DNA of 64,000 bases from Lutibacter flavus (GTDB taxonomy: Bacteria; Bacteroidota; Bacteroidia; Flavobacteriales; Flavobacteriaceae): positions 729,754 to 793,753 of the forward strand of contig NZ_FZNX01000001.1 in assembly GCF_900188355.1 (NCBI RefSeq), read 5' to 3'. Below are positions 53,362 to 63,200 of the stretch, one piece after another. Made by a program: the position numbers and the translations under genes. The number at the start of each line of letters is the position of its first letter. The first letter of the stretch is position 1. The notes beneath the pieces are model-generated. The model had not been told where the DNA came from. It searched no databases and worked only from the letters and a program-made list of their open reading frames with translations.

Positions 53362-56300
53362 ATGAAAAAATCTATCCTTATCGCTATTGCATTCGTATTT
53401 TTAAGTCTGCAATTTACACAAGCCCAAAAATCAAAAAAAGAAGTAAAACAGCCACTGGAAAGTATTAAAACCGATGGTTTAAAATTTCGAAGTATTGGAC
53501 CCGCTTTAACTTCTGGAAGAATTTCCGATGTAGCTGTAAATCCTAATAATCCATTCGAATATTACGTAGCATCTTCAGCAGGAGGTGTATGGAAAACTGT
53601 AAACTCAGGAGTTGAATTTACGCCAATATTTGACGGAGAAGGTTCGTATTCAATTGGTTGTATTACAATGGATCCAAACAATACCAACGTAATTTGGGTT
53701 GGTACTGGAGAAAATAACAACCAACGTTCCGTTAATTATGGAGATGGAGTTTATAAATCGTTGGATGGCGGAGCTAGCTGGAAAAATATGGGGTTAAAAA
53801 CTTCAGAACATATTGGGAAAATTATAGTCCATCCAGAAAATTCTAATATCGTTTTTGTTGCTGCAATTGGACCGTTATGGAGCAAAGGTGGTGAAAGAGG
53901 TTTGTATAAAACAACCAACGGAGGAGAAACCTGGGAAGCCGTTCTTACAGTTGATGAACATACAGGTGTAAATGATGTGGTAATGGATCCTAGAAATCCA
54001 GATGTGTTGTATGCGTCAACTTTTCAACGTAGAAGACACGTTTTTACCTATGTTGGTGGCGGACCGGGTTCTGGAATGCATAAAAGTACCGATGGTGGAA
54101 AAACCTGGAACGAAATAAATAAAGGATTACCAACAACCGAATTGGGTAGAATTGGCTTGGCCATTTCACCTGCAAATCCAGAAATAATATATGCAATTGT
54201 AGAGGCTGCTGAAGGGAAAGGCGGTTTTTACGCTACTACAAATCGTGGTGCAAGTTGGGAAAAAAGAGGAAGCCATGTAACAAGTGGTAATTATTATCAG
54301 GAAATTATAGCTGATCCCGTAGATGAAAATACGGTGTATTCAATGGATACATGGATGTCTGTGAGTCATGATGGTGGAAAATCATTTTCAAAAGTAGGAG
54401 AGGTGTTTAAACATGTGGACAATCACTGTATGTGGATCAACCCACAAAACAACAAACATTGGTTAGTTGGTTGTGATGGTGGTATGTACGAAACTTTTGA
54501 TGCTGCAAAAACCTGGGATTTCAAAGAAAATATTCCTGTAACACAATTTTACAAAGTAGCTGTTGACAACGATTATCCGTTTTACAATATTTATGGAGGT
54601 ACACAGGATAACTTCAGTATTGGCGGACCTTCAAGAGTGCTTACAAATCACGGAATTACAAATTTTGACTGGTTTATAACAAATGGAGGTGATGGTTTCG
54701 AATCTCAAATTGATCCAAATAACCCGGATATTGTATATGCACAATCTCAATATGGATTTTTAGTGCGTTACGATAGAAAAAGTGGTGAAATTGTTGGAAT
54801 TCAACCTAAAGAAAGAGCAAATGAAAATGCGTATCGTTTTAATTGGGATTCGCCATTAGCAGTGAGCAGACACGCAACAGGACGTTTGTATTTTGCTGCA
54901 AACAAAGTATTCCGTTCTAATGATTACGGAAACAGTTGGGAAGTTATTAGTGATGATTTATCGGCTCAAATAGACAGAAATAAACTAAAAGTATATGATA
55001 GAGTGGTAAGTATTGATGCTGTTGCTAAAAATGGTTCCACTTCATTGTATGGAAGTATTGTTGCATTGTCTGAATCTCCAATTGATGAAAATCTAATTGC
55101 TGTGGGAACTGATGACGGATTGGTTCATATCTCTGAAAATGGAGGAACTTCCTGGAGAAAAATTACGAATATCCCAGGTGCTCCAAATCAATCGTATGTA
55201 AATAGTGTGTACTTATCAAAACACGATGTAAATGTGTTATACGTAGCTTTTAATCATCATAAATATGGAGATTTTAAACCGTATATTTTTAAATCTGCAG
55301 ATAAAGGAAAAAGCTGGAGAAGCATCAGTTCTAATTTGCCAGTAAAAGGAAGTGTGTATGCCATTGAAGAAGATCATAAAAACAGTGATTTAATTTTTTG
55401 CGGTACAGAATATGGAGCCTTCTTTTCACCAGACCAAGGAGCTAACTGGAAAGCCTTAAAAGCAGGATTACCAACTATTGCAGTTAGAGATATTGCCATA
55501 CAAGAACGTGAAAACGATTTGGTACTGGGAACCTTTGGTAGAGGATTTTATGTGCTGGATGATTATTCTGCATTAAGAACTCTTAAAAACGCTGAACCTA
55601 CTGCAAATGCTATTATTTACCCAATTAGAGATGCCTTAACTTGGGAAAAAAGTCAACCATTGGGTTTACCGGGAAAAGCGTTTCAGGGAGATAACTTTTT
55701 TACGGCACCTAATTTAGGTCCGGAAGCAATGATTACGTATTATTATAACGAGGATTACGAATCTTTAAAAGACAAACGTTCAAAAGCAGAGAAGGAGTTA
55801 ATTAAGGCCAAAAAAGACGTTTCTTATCCAAATTATAACCAATACAAAGCTGAAAAAGACGAAAAAGCACCGGAATTGGTATTTACCATTAAAGATGCTG
55901 CCGGCAAGGTTGTAAAAAAGGAATATAAAAAACCAGCAAAAGGAATGCAGCGTTTTAACTGGGATTTAAGATATACGCTTCAAAACCCAATAGATTTAAG
56001 TAAATCATCTTTTTACAATCCTTGGGAAACTATAGATGAAGGTACGTTGGCGCAACCTGGAGTGTATACTGTAGAAATGCAATTGTACGCTAATGGTACG
56101 GTAACTAATTTGGTAAATCCAGTATCTTTTAATGTAAAAGCGTTGGATAATACGGTTTTGCCAGCTAAAGACAGAGCTGCTAAAGTAGCGTTCCAAAAGG
56201 AAGTTGCACAATTGGAAGCCAATTTTGGAAATGTACAAAATATGATGTCTGAAATGAACCAAAAACTAACCTATATAAAAGCTGCTATTGTTAGATCTGA

Positions 56301-56643
56301 ACAACCTTTTGAAGCATATGCTAACTCCGTTTTAGCCATAGAAAACAAATTGAAAGCTATTAATGTAGCCTTATATGGAGATCCTATAAAATCTAAATTA
56401 GATGTAGATCAACCACAAACACCGGCAAACAGAATAGGAATTATTAGTTACGAGCAAAAGTATACCACATCTACACCAACAAAAACACACCAGGATAGTT
56501 ATGCAATTGCCAAAACTGAAATAGACGTCCTTAAAAAACAAGTAGAAACTATTTATAACGTGGATATAAAACAACTAGAAGATAAACTAGTAAAATCTGG
56601 AATGCCGTATACACCAGGACGTGGATATGAGTTTAAGAATTAA
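53362..56643 (+). CDS. Secreted BNR/Asp-box repeat protein (VPS10-like beta-propeller)
   Basis: The 1093-residue protein has a signal peptide cleaved near TQAQ (residues 19-22). At least nine Asp-box motifs (S/T-x-D/N-x-G-x-x-W) recur, for example SLDGGASW, TTNGGETW, STDGGKTW, SHDGGKSF, SENGGTSW, SADKGKSW and SPDQGANW, forming two probable beta-propellers over residues 40-760. A beta-sandwich region (about 870-960) and a helical tail follow. Databases call such proteins glycosyl hydrolases, but no catalytic residues are visible. It probably binds glycans or peptides outside the cell. Confidence 0.88.
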   Translation: MKKSILIAIAFVFLSLQFTQAQKSKKEVKQPLESIKTDGLKFRSIGPALTSGRISDVAVNPNNPFEYYVASSAGGVWKTVNSGVEFTPIFDGEGSYSIGCITMDPNNTNVIWVGTGENNNQRSVNYGDGVYKSLDGGASWKNMGLKTSEHIGKIIVHPENSNIVFVAAIGPLWSKGGERGLYKTTNGGETWEAVLTVDEHTGVNDVVMDPRNPDVLYASTFQRRRHVFTYVGGGPGSGMHKSTDGGKTWNEINKGLPTTELGRIGLAISPANPEIIYAIVEAAEGKGGFYATTNRGASWEKRGSHVTSGNYYQEIIADPVDENTVYSMDTWMSVSHDGGKSFSKVGEVFKHVDNHCMWINPQNNKHWLVGCDGGMYETFDAAKTWDFKENIPVTQFYKVAVDNDYPFYNIYGGTQDNFSIGGPSRVLTNHGITNFDWFITNGGDGFESQIDPNNPDIVYAQSQYGFLVRYDRKSGEIVGIQPKERANENAYRFNWDSPLAVSRHATGRLYFAANKVFRSNDYGNSWEVISDDLSAQIDRNKLKVYDRVVSIDAVAKNGSTSLYGSIVALSESPIDENLIAVGTDDGLVHISENGGTSWRKITNIPGAPNQSYVNSVYLSKHDVNVLYVAFNHHKYGDFKPYIFKSADKGKSWRSISSNLPVKGSVYAIEEDHKNSDLIFCGTEYGAFFSPDQGANWKALKAGLPTIAVRDIAIQERENDLVLGTFGRGFYVLDDYSALRTLKNAEPTANAIIYPIRDALTWEKSQPLGLPGKAFQGDNFFTAPNLGPEAMITYYYNEDYESLKDKRSKAEKELIKAKKDVSYPNYNQYKAEKDEKAPELVFTIKDAAGKVVKKEYKKPAKGMQRFNWDLRYTLQNPIDLSKSSFYNPWETIDEGTLAQPGVYTVEMQLYANGTVTNLVNPVSFNVKALDNTVLPAKDRAAKVAFQKEVAQLEANFGNVQNMMSEMNQKLTYIKAAIVRSEQPFEAYANSVLAIENKLKAINVALYGDPIKSKLDVDQPQTPANRIGIISYEQKYTTSTPTKTHQDSYAIAKTEIDVLKKQVETIYNVDIKQLEDKLVKSGMPYTPGRGYEFKN

Positions 56644-56677
56644 ATAAAAGAGAACAATTATTAATTATTTTTCTTCT

Positions 56678-56726
56678 AAAAGCCTTTTTACTAAAGTTGT
56701 TAAAACTGAAGTGAAAGGGCTTTTTT
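56678..56726 (+). terminator. Terminator after BNR protein gene
   Basis: AAAAGCC at 56678-56684 pairs with GGGCTTTTTT at 56717-56726, with further pairing of TTTT and AAA inside. A T run follows. Confidence 0.6.
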
Positions 56727-56843
56727 AGGTTTTGTTTTTTAAAAAATAAGTGAAATTTCCCCTTGATAAAGGGGGAAATACACTGTATGTGATTGATAAT
56801 TATATTTTTATCTTAAATTTTTTAATAATTAAAATTTTTACAT

Positions 56844-57422
56844 ATGAAAAAAAGTTATTTCAAATTATTATTTCTGGCCTTTTTACTTCCATTATTTTAT
56901 AATTGTGCTGCGGTGCCGCCCGAAGTTATAAAAACGCATCAAAAGGAGTTTGAGATTATCGAAAATCTTCAATCTTCTCATTTAGCAATGGTTGATGCAT
57001 TTGTAGATCAAAAAATCTTAGTTTTTGAAAACTTTTTTTTCAACGAATATGGTCCTGTTTACCGCTCTAATTGGATAGATGCATTCAAAGAATATAATGA
57101 GCGAGATTATGATTCTGAAAGAGATTTTCCAAAACTTTACAATGATTTAGTGGCTGAATATCAAGAAGAGTTAGCTCCAATTGAAAAGATTCGATTCAAT
57201 TTAAAAACTGCAATTGCATTAGAATATAAGAATGCTATTGATGCTCATACAACCGTTGAAAGGTGGTTAGATAATCTTAAAAAGCTCAATGATTCTCAGC
57301 GTACATCTATTAACTCTTTTTTAGGCTCTGTGAAACCTGGATTATCCATGAGTACTTTAGATGACACCATAAAAAACAGAATAGAAAATGTTAAAAGTAA
57401 GATGAGTAAAAAAAATGAATAG
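56844..57422 (+). CDS. Lipoprotein of unknown function, first gene of patatin-helicase cluster
   Basis: This 192-residue protein has a lipoprotein signal (FYNC, Cys21). The remainder is mostly helical and charged, with coiled-coil character at 25-60 and 110-190 (LNDSQRTSINSFLGSVKPG near 147-165). I recognise no domain. It begins a plus-strand series of five genes that ends in the helicase, with gaps of 32, 40, 112 and -4 bases. A structural hairpin (56755-56779) lies upstream. It could be an outer-membrane anchored partner; membership in the same system is inferred. Confidence 0.75.
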   Translation: MKKSYFKLLFLAFLLPLFYNCAAVPPEVIKTHQKEFEIIENLQSSHLAMVDAFVDQKILVFENFFFNEYGPVYRSNWIDAFKEYNERDYDSERDFPKLYNDLVAEYQEELAPIEKIRFNLKTAIALEYKNAIDAHTTVERWLDNLKKLNDSQRTSINSFLGSVKPGLSMSTLDDTIKNRIENVKSKMSKKNE

Positions 57423-57454
57423 TTAAACTAATACTAATTTTAAATATTAATAAA

Positions 57455-57724
57455 ATGGCTAAAAAAACTAAAATTGGAAAAAAAGCTAGTGAAAAAACGA
57501 AGGAGGAATTTGCTGATGAAATTTCAAGCCTAACAATTTTAACTTCTAAAGAAGTTCAAAAATTATTTCCTAAAGAAACAGATAGAGAAGAGCTAGAGGA
57601 GTTTTTTAAAATAATTAACGAAGATATAGATGATAAATTAAAAAAAATAAAACTAGTTAAAAATATTGAAAAAGTAGGAGGGGCTATTCTTAAAATTGGG
57701 AAGAAATTAATAGCGACAGTCTAA
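57455..57724 (+). CDS. Small charged helical protein
   Basis: This 89-residue cytoplasmic protein is rich in Lys and Glu. Residues 30-60 (TSKEVQKLFPKETDREELEEFF) are acidic and helical, and residues 64-89 (KLVKNIEKVGGAILKIGKKLI) form an amphipathic helix that could touch a membrane. It lies 32 bases after the lipoprotein gene and 40 bases before the next. No family recognised. Confidence 0.7.
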   Translation: MAKKTKIGKKASEKTKEEFADEISSLTILTSKEVQKLFPKETDREELEEFFKIINEDIDDKLKKIKLVKNIEKVGGAILKIGKKLIATV

Positions 57725-57764
57725 TTTCTTAATGTTTAATTAATCTTTCAAATTATAATATTAT

Positions 57765-58418
57765 ATGGATAATATAAAAAGTAAATACGTATTCTACATA
57801 GTAATTATTAGTTTGGTAATTGGTATTGCTATTGGGTGGTTTTTCCAAAAAAGTGGTGGTAAATCTGGAGAATTTACATTGACGGATGGTACAAGAAAAG
57901 TGGTTATTAAATTAGATCAAGAACAAATTAATGAAGAAGCTCTTTTTAAACAAATTTTCGCAAAGGAATGGACAAAGGATGCTTCTATTTCATGGCTCAA
58001 AAAAAAAGAAGGAATTTTTCATTATCTTGATGCTAGCTTAACTGATAGTATTAAAATAATAAATCCGGATATAAATGAGCACGAACAAATCTCAAAGAAT
58101 TTTAGAGAAATAAGTAGAAAAAGGTTAGGACCTTGGAAATATCAAATTGATACAATTAGCATTGGTTATCCAAATCCGCCGCCTTCAGTTGGTAAAGCAA
58201 ATGCTTGTGAAAATGGAGATTTTTATAGACAAACAGTTAAACTAATATCACTAAACGGTAAAAATGAAGTTATAGTTGAAGTAACTGGAAAATATCAATG
58301 CCCAGAAAATCTAAGTTACCCAGATATTCAAATCAGTAAAGAAGACAAGCAAAAATTATTTAATAACACTCCATTTAGTAAAACAGAAAAAGTATTTGCC
58401 CTGATTATCAATGATTAA
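57765..58418 (+). CDS. Membrane-anchored protein of unknown function
   Basis: This 217-residue protein has one N-terminal membrane helix at 9-28 (FYIVIISLVIGIAIGWFF) and a periplasmic-facing remainder. Two cysteines in the second half (NACENG and KYQCPEN) could form a disulfide bridge. A beta-rich segment runs at 150-190 (KLISLNGKNEVIVEVTG). No domain recognised. It lies on the plus strand between the small protein and the patatin; the gap to the patatin is 112 bases. Confidence 0.75.
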   Translation: MDNIKSKYVFYIVIISLVIGIAIGWFFQKSGGKSGEFTLTDGTRKVVIKLDQEQINEEALFKQIFAKEWTKDASISWLKKKEGIFHYLDASLTDSIKIINPDINEHEQISKNFREISRKRLGPWKYQIDTISIGYPNPPPSVGKANACENGDFYRQTVKLISLNGKNEVIVEVTGKYQCPENLSYPDIQISKEDKQKLFNNTPFSKTEKVFALIIND

Positions 58419-58530
58419 AAATAGGTAAATACCTTACAAATGGTGAGGGAAATCCTGACTGACTTAATCATTAATTGAATTATATTTAAATGGGATTTTT
58501 CTAAAGATTCTTTAATAAAAAACAATAAAA

Positions 58531-60219
58531 ATGGAAGACGATTTTAAACCTTTTAAAAGTATAGGACTTTGTTTTAGCGGTGGGGGTTATCGCGCTACAT
58601 TTTTTGCGCTAGGTGTTGTTTCATATTTAAATAAAATCAACTATAAGGAAAGTTCATTACTGGAAAATGTTGAGGCAATAAGTACAGTGAGTGGAGGAAC
58701 GCTTCTTGGAGTTGCCTACTCAAAAGCTGCTCAAGAACCTGATTTCAATTTCGAATCATTTTTTAAAGAATTCTATAATTTGTTTGAATCTAGTAATGAT
58801 AAATTATTAGAAACTGCAATATCTAAATTGGAAGATGATGCAGTTTGGGAAAAGCATCCTTATAAAAAAAGGTCGCTAATTAATGCTTTTGCACTTACGT
58901 ATGCCGAAATGGATATTTTTAAAGGCGATTTTAAACCTTTTGAAAAAACCACTTCCAAACATCTAAAACATGTTTGTTTTAATGCTACGGATTTTTCGTT
59001 TGGTTTGGCTTTTAGATTTCAAAATACGGGAATGTTTGGTAATAAACCATTAAATAATAGTCATCTTAATAAATTAAAATATAATGTACAATTAGGAGAT
59101 GTTGTTGCATCTTCTTCATGTTTTCCTTTAGGGTTTGAACCTTTAATATTTCCTGACGATTATTTTGCAGCTCAAAACACACCAGATTATAAATCTCTAA
59201 AAAGCTTAGATCGTTATATTGATGGTATTGGAATAATGGATGGCGGAATTACTGATAACCAAGGTATTGGTAGTATGATGAAAATAAGCGAGCAAAATGG
59301 TAGAGACCGCAAATTAGATTTAATTATTGTTAACGATGTTGGTAGTTTTAAAATGGAACCTTGGCAGTCAGATAATGCCCCAATTAATAATGGTTCTAGC
59401 TTAAAACATAACATTTCAAAAATTCTTAGCTATTTCCAAGTAAAACCTTTGTATTGGATTATACTTTTAATTGGTATTGTTATTTTGGTTCTTAATTCTT
59501 TTAAATTAATTAATAATACTGCTTGGGTTTCGCTTTATATTTTAGGAAGTATAATTACAGGTATTGGGCTAACTTTAACCTCTTTGGGTTTTATTGCAGG
59601 GATAGGGAAAAGCATAGGAATTGGTTGGATTAAAAATATATTTAAAAAGAGTGTGCCTGAAGCATTGATAGATGATGTAGTTAGCTTTGACAAGTTAAAT
59701 ATAAATCTTGTGAAACGGATGTTACAAGATAGAATGACTTCTACACTTAAAATGGTAAATGATATATTTCTAAAACAAATACGACGTTTAAATTATGACT
59801 TATTGTACTCTAAATCCTCTTTAAACCATAAAATTATAACTTCTACAGTGTATGAGTTAAATGGTGAAAAAACTGCTTATACAAACGCATTTAATTATAA
59901 TAAAGAAATTAAACCTGCACCAAGCACGCTTTTAAAAAGTATTGGACTTACTGCTTCTGAAACACCAACAACATTATGGTGGAACAAAACAGATATTGCT
60001 AAAAACAGAATGGATACACTTATTGCTTGTGGGCAATTTACTACTTGTTATAAATTACTAGATTATATTTTAGAATTGAAAAACGATTCTGAAACAAAAA
60101 AAATTGATACAGATGCTATAAATAAACTGGAAAAATTACTTTTAAAAGATTGGAAAACCTTTAATAAGGATCCGTTGTTTGTTTTAGAAGAGTTGAAACC
60201 TGAAAAAAATAAAATATGA
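58531..60219 (+). CDS. Patatin-like phospholipase with two membrane helices
   Basis: This 562-residue protein begins with a patatin domain: oxyanion motif GGGYR at 17-21, nucleophile S54 in TVSGG, and D237 in MDGGITD. The Ser-Asp dyad is complete. Two hydrophobic segments at about 306-324 and 331-355 (IILLIGIVILVLNSF; LYILGSIITGIGLTLTSLGF) separate the lipase part from a C-terminal helical domain of about 200 residues. Such enzymes cleave acyl chains from membrane lipids. Its TGA overlaps the helicase ATG as ATGA at 60216-60219, so the two are translated together. An antiphage membrane-attacking role is plausible but inferred. Confidence 0.88.
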   Translation: MEDDFKPFKSIGLCFSGGGYRATFFALGVVSYLNKINYKESSLLENVEAISTVSGGTLLGVAYSKAAQEPDFNFESFFKEFYNLFESSNDKLLETAISKLEDDAVWEKHPYKKRSLINAFALTYAEMDIFKGDFKPFEKTTSKHLKHVCFNATDFSFGLAFRFQNTGMFGNKPLNNSHLNKLKYNVQLGDVVASSSCFPLGFEPLIFPDDYFAAQNTPDYKSLKSLDRYIDGIGIMDGGITDNQGIGSMMKISEQNGRDRKLDLIIVNDVGSFKMEPWQSDNAPINNGSSLKHNISKILSYFQVKPLYWIILLIGIVILVLNSFKLINNTAWVSLYILGSIITGIGLTLTSLGFIAGIGKSIGIGWIKNIFKKSVPEALIDDVVSFDKLNINLVKRMLQDRMTSTLKMVNDIFLKQIRRLNYDLLYSKSSLNHKIITSTVYELNGEKTAYTNAFNYNKEIKPAPSTLLKSIGLTASETPTTLWWNKTDIAKNRMDTLIACGQFTTCYKLLDYILELKNDSETKKIDTDAINKLEKLLLKDWKTFNKDPLFVLEELKPEKNKI

Positions 60220-63200
60220 GTACAATAACACTTCCAAAATTAATATTGAGAATATGGTCAAAAACAGGTAATAAGAACTCAATAGATAACTTGATTGATA
60301 ACTCTAAAGAAATCATACCAATATTAGTTAATTCAAGTCGAAATCATATTCTATTAGAAGCTGGTGGTGAGAAATACTTTTTTACTAGTAATAAAAATAA
60401 TATTCCTGAAGTTCATAATTATGTATTACAAACAAATCGAAAACCTACTTTAGAAGGACTAATTTCTAAGGAAATCAAAATAAAAAAGTGGTTAAAACAC
60501 CCTAAAAATAAAGTAAAAAGTAATTCCCAAATAATTAATTCTTGGAAAAATAACTTTTTATTTAAAGAAGAAAATATCGAAAAGAAAGAAAATGGTTTAA
60601 GAATACCTCAAATATCTGCGTTGTATGCTGTATTAAGCCATTTAAAAGTTTCATATAAAAGTGGAATTGTAGTTATGCCAACTGGAACTGGAAAAACAGA
60701 AACAATGTTATCAGTATTAATTGCGAATAGATGTCCTAAATTAATAGTAACAGTTCCTTCTGATGCATTGAGAACGCAAATATTCGATAAATTTTTAAAT
60801 TTAGGATTATTGAAAGAGTTTGGAATAATAGGAGATAAATCATTATATCCTAAAGTTGGTATTTTAAAACAGAAATTTGATAGTTTAGATGAATTAGAAG
60901 ATTATTTTAACAACTGTAATGTTATTGTTACGACTATGAATATTGTGGCAAATAGTTCCATCAAACATCAGACTAAGATTTCTGAACTATGCTCACATCT
61001 TTTTATTGATGAAGCTCATCACGTTAAAGCTACTTCTTGGGATTTATTTAGAAAAAGATTTGATGAGGAAAAAGTGTTAATGTTTACTGCTACGCCATTT
61101 AGAAATGATCAAAAAAGATTAGATGGTAAAATAATTTTTAATTTTTCATTATCAAAAGCTCAAGAACAAGGATATTTTAAAAAAATAGACTTTTTACCAA
61201 TTAGAGAATATGATTTTGATAAAGCAGATAAATTAATAGCAGAAAAAGCAGTTTTAAGACTTAGGGAAGATATTTCAAAAGGACATAATCACATTATGAT
61301 GGCTCGTTGTGGAACTAAAAATAGGGCGGAGTTCGTTTATGAAATATATAAAGAACATAGTGATTTATATCCCGTAATTATTTATTCTGGAATTACTAAT
61401 AAAAAGGAAATTTTAGAGAACATTTTATCCAAAAAACATAAAATCATAATAGCTGTTGATATGCTTGGTGAAGGGTTCGATCTTCCTGAATTAAAAATAG
61501 CAGCTTTTCACGATATAAGAAAAAGTCTACCGGTTACATTGCAATTAGCAGGTAGGTTTACAAGAACTAAATATGACGAGCAGCTCGGAAATGCAGCATT
61601 TGTTGTAAATATAGCAGATGTAAACGTTAAAAATGAACTTAGTGAACTTTATGCTCAAGATGCTGATTGGAATTTACTATTATCATCATTAAGTTCTGGA
61701 GAAATAGACGATGAAATTGCCTATGAAGAGTTTATTTCGGGTTTTAAAAAATTAAATGAAGCAACAATTGCTCTACAAAATATTAGAACTCCATTAAGTG
61801 CAGTAGTTTATAAAAACCACACAAAATCTTGGTTTCCAAATAATTTTAAACAAGGAATGCCAAATTTTGATGAAAATGATTATAGGTTCTATGATATTAA
61901 TAAAGAAAAAAAAGTATTAGTAATTGTAACAGCACAAAAAAACAATGTTGAGTGGGGAAATTTTAAGGAAATTTATGAACTTAATTGGAGTGTTTCTATC
62001 ATTTTTTGGGAATCTAAAAACAATCTACTATTTATATATAGTTCGGATAAAAGTATGAATAAAGATATAGCCGAAGCATTAATAGGAAAAGATGCTGAAT
62101 TAATTAATGAAATAAACGTTTTTAGATCGTTCGCCGGTTTGAAAAGAGTATCTCTTCAAAATGTTGGATTGAAAGAATTCTTAGGAAAAAATATACGTTT
62201 TCGTATGAGCGTTGGAACTGATGTTGAACAAGCACTTAGTATTGCAGAAAAGGAACGTGGTCAAAAGGCATTTGTATTTGGTGTAGGATATGAAAATGGT
62301 GAGAAAGTTTCGCTTGGTTGTTCATACAAAGGAAGAATTTGGAGTAAGTTAAGAGGTGGTCTTAAGGAATATACAGAATGGTGTAAAGAAATTGGTGATA
62401 AATTAACGGATGAAAGTATCGATCCAAATCAAGTACTTAAAGAAACTTTAATGCCAAAAGAGATTTCAGTAAGACCAGTTGGAATATTTCCAGTTTGGAT
62501 TGATTGGCACGAAGAAATGTATAATCATTCTGAAATGAAATATACATTCAAAATTAATGATGTAAATTATAATTTATCTAATTGTGAATTGAAGCTTTCA
62601 AATCCTTCTGATAATGGACCTCTATTATTTAAGATTGCTACAATTGATAAAAACATAGAATTTGTTCTTGAACTTAGTGAAAAAATTATTAATGAGAATA
62701 CAATTTGTGACTATAAAATTAAAAAAACTTCTATTGAAAATGTGATAGTTGAGTATGGAAATAAAGTAGTAGGTATTGAAAATTTCCTATATGAGTACAT
62801 TCCAACTATTTGGTTTGCTGATGGTTCTGCTCTAACGGGGAATTATTATGTTGAATTAAAACAAATGATTAAACCTTTCTCAGAAGATAAAATTATACCT
62901 TGGAATTGGTCTGGGGTAGATACTAGTAAAGAAGCGCAAGGTGTAGACCCTAAAATTCCTAACTCAGTTCAATTCAAAGTTATTAATGAGCTAATGAAAG
63001 ATGATTTTGATATAATTTATGATGACGATTATTCTGGGGAGATAGCAGATGTTATTGCAATAAAACAATATCCTGATAAACTAAAAGTTAATTTCTATCA
63101 TTTAAAATTCGCTAAAAAAGGAAAAGTAAATAATAGTATTGATAATTTTTATGAGGTTTGTGGACAAGCACAAAAATCGATACATTGGAAACATAGAAAT

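Noticed and set aside
53362-56643. Calling the BNR protein a glycoside hydrolase.
   Set aside because: The Asp-box repeats show a beta-propeller fold, but no catalytic residues were identified, so the enzyme name is not supported.
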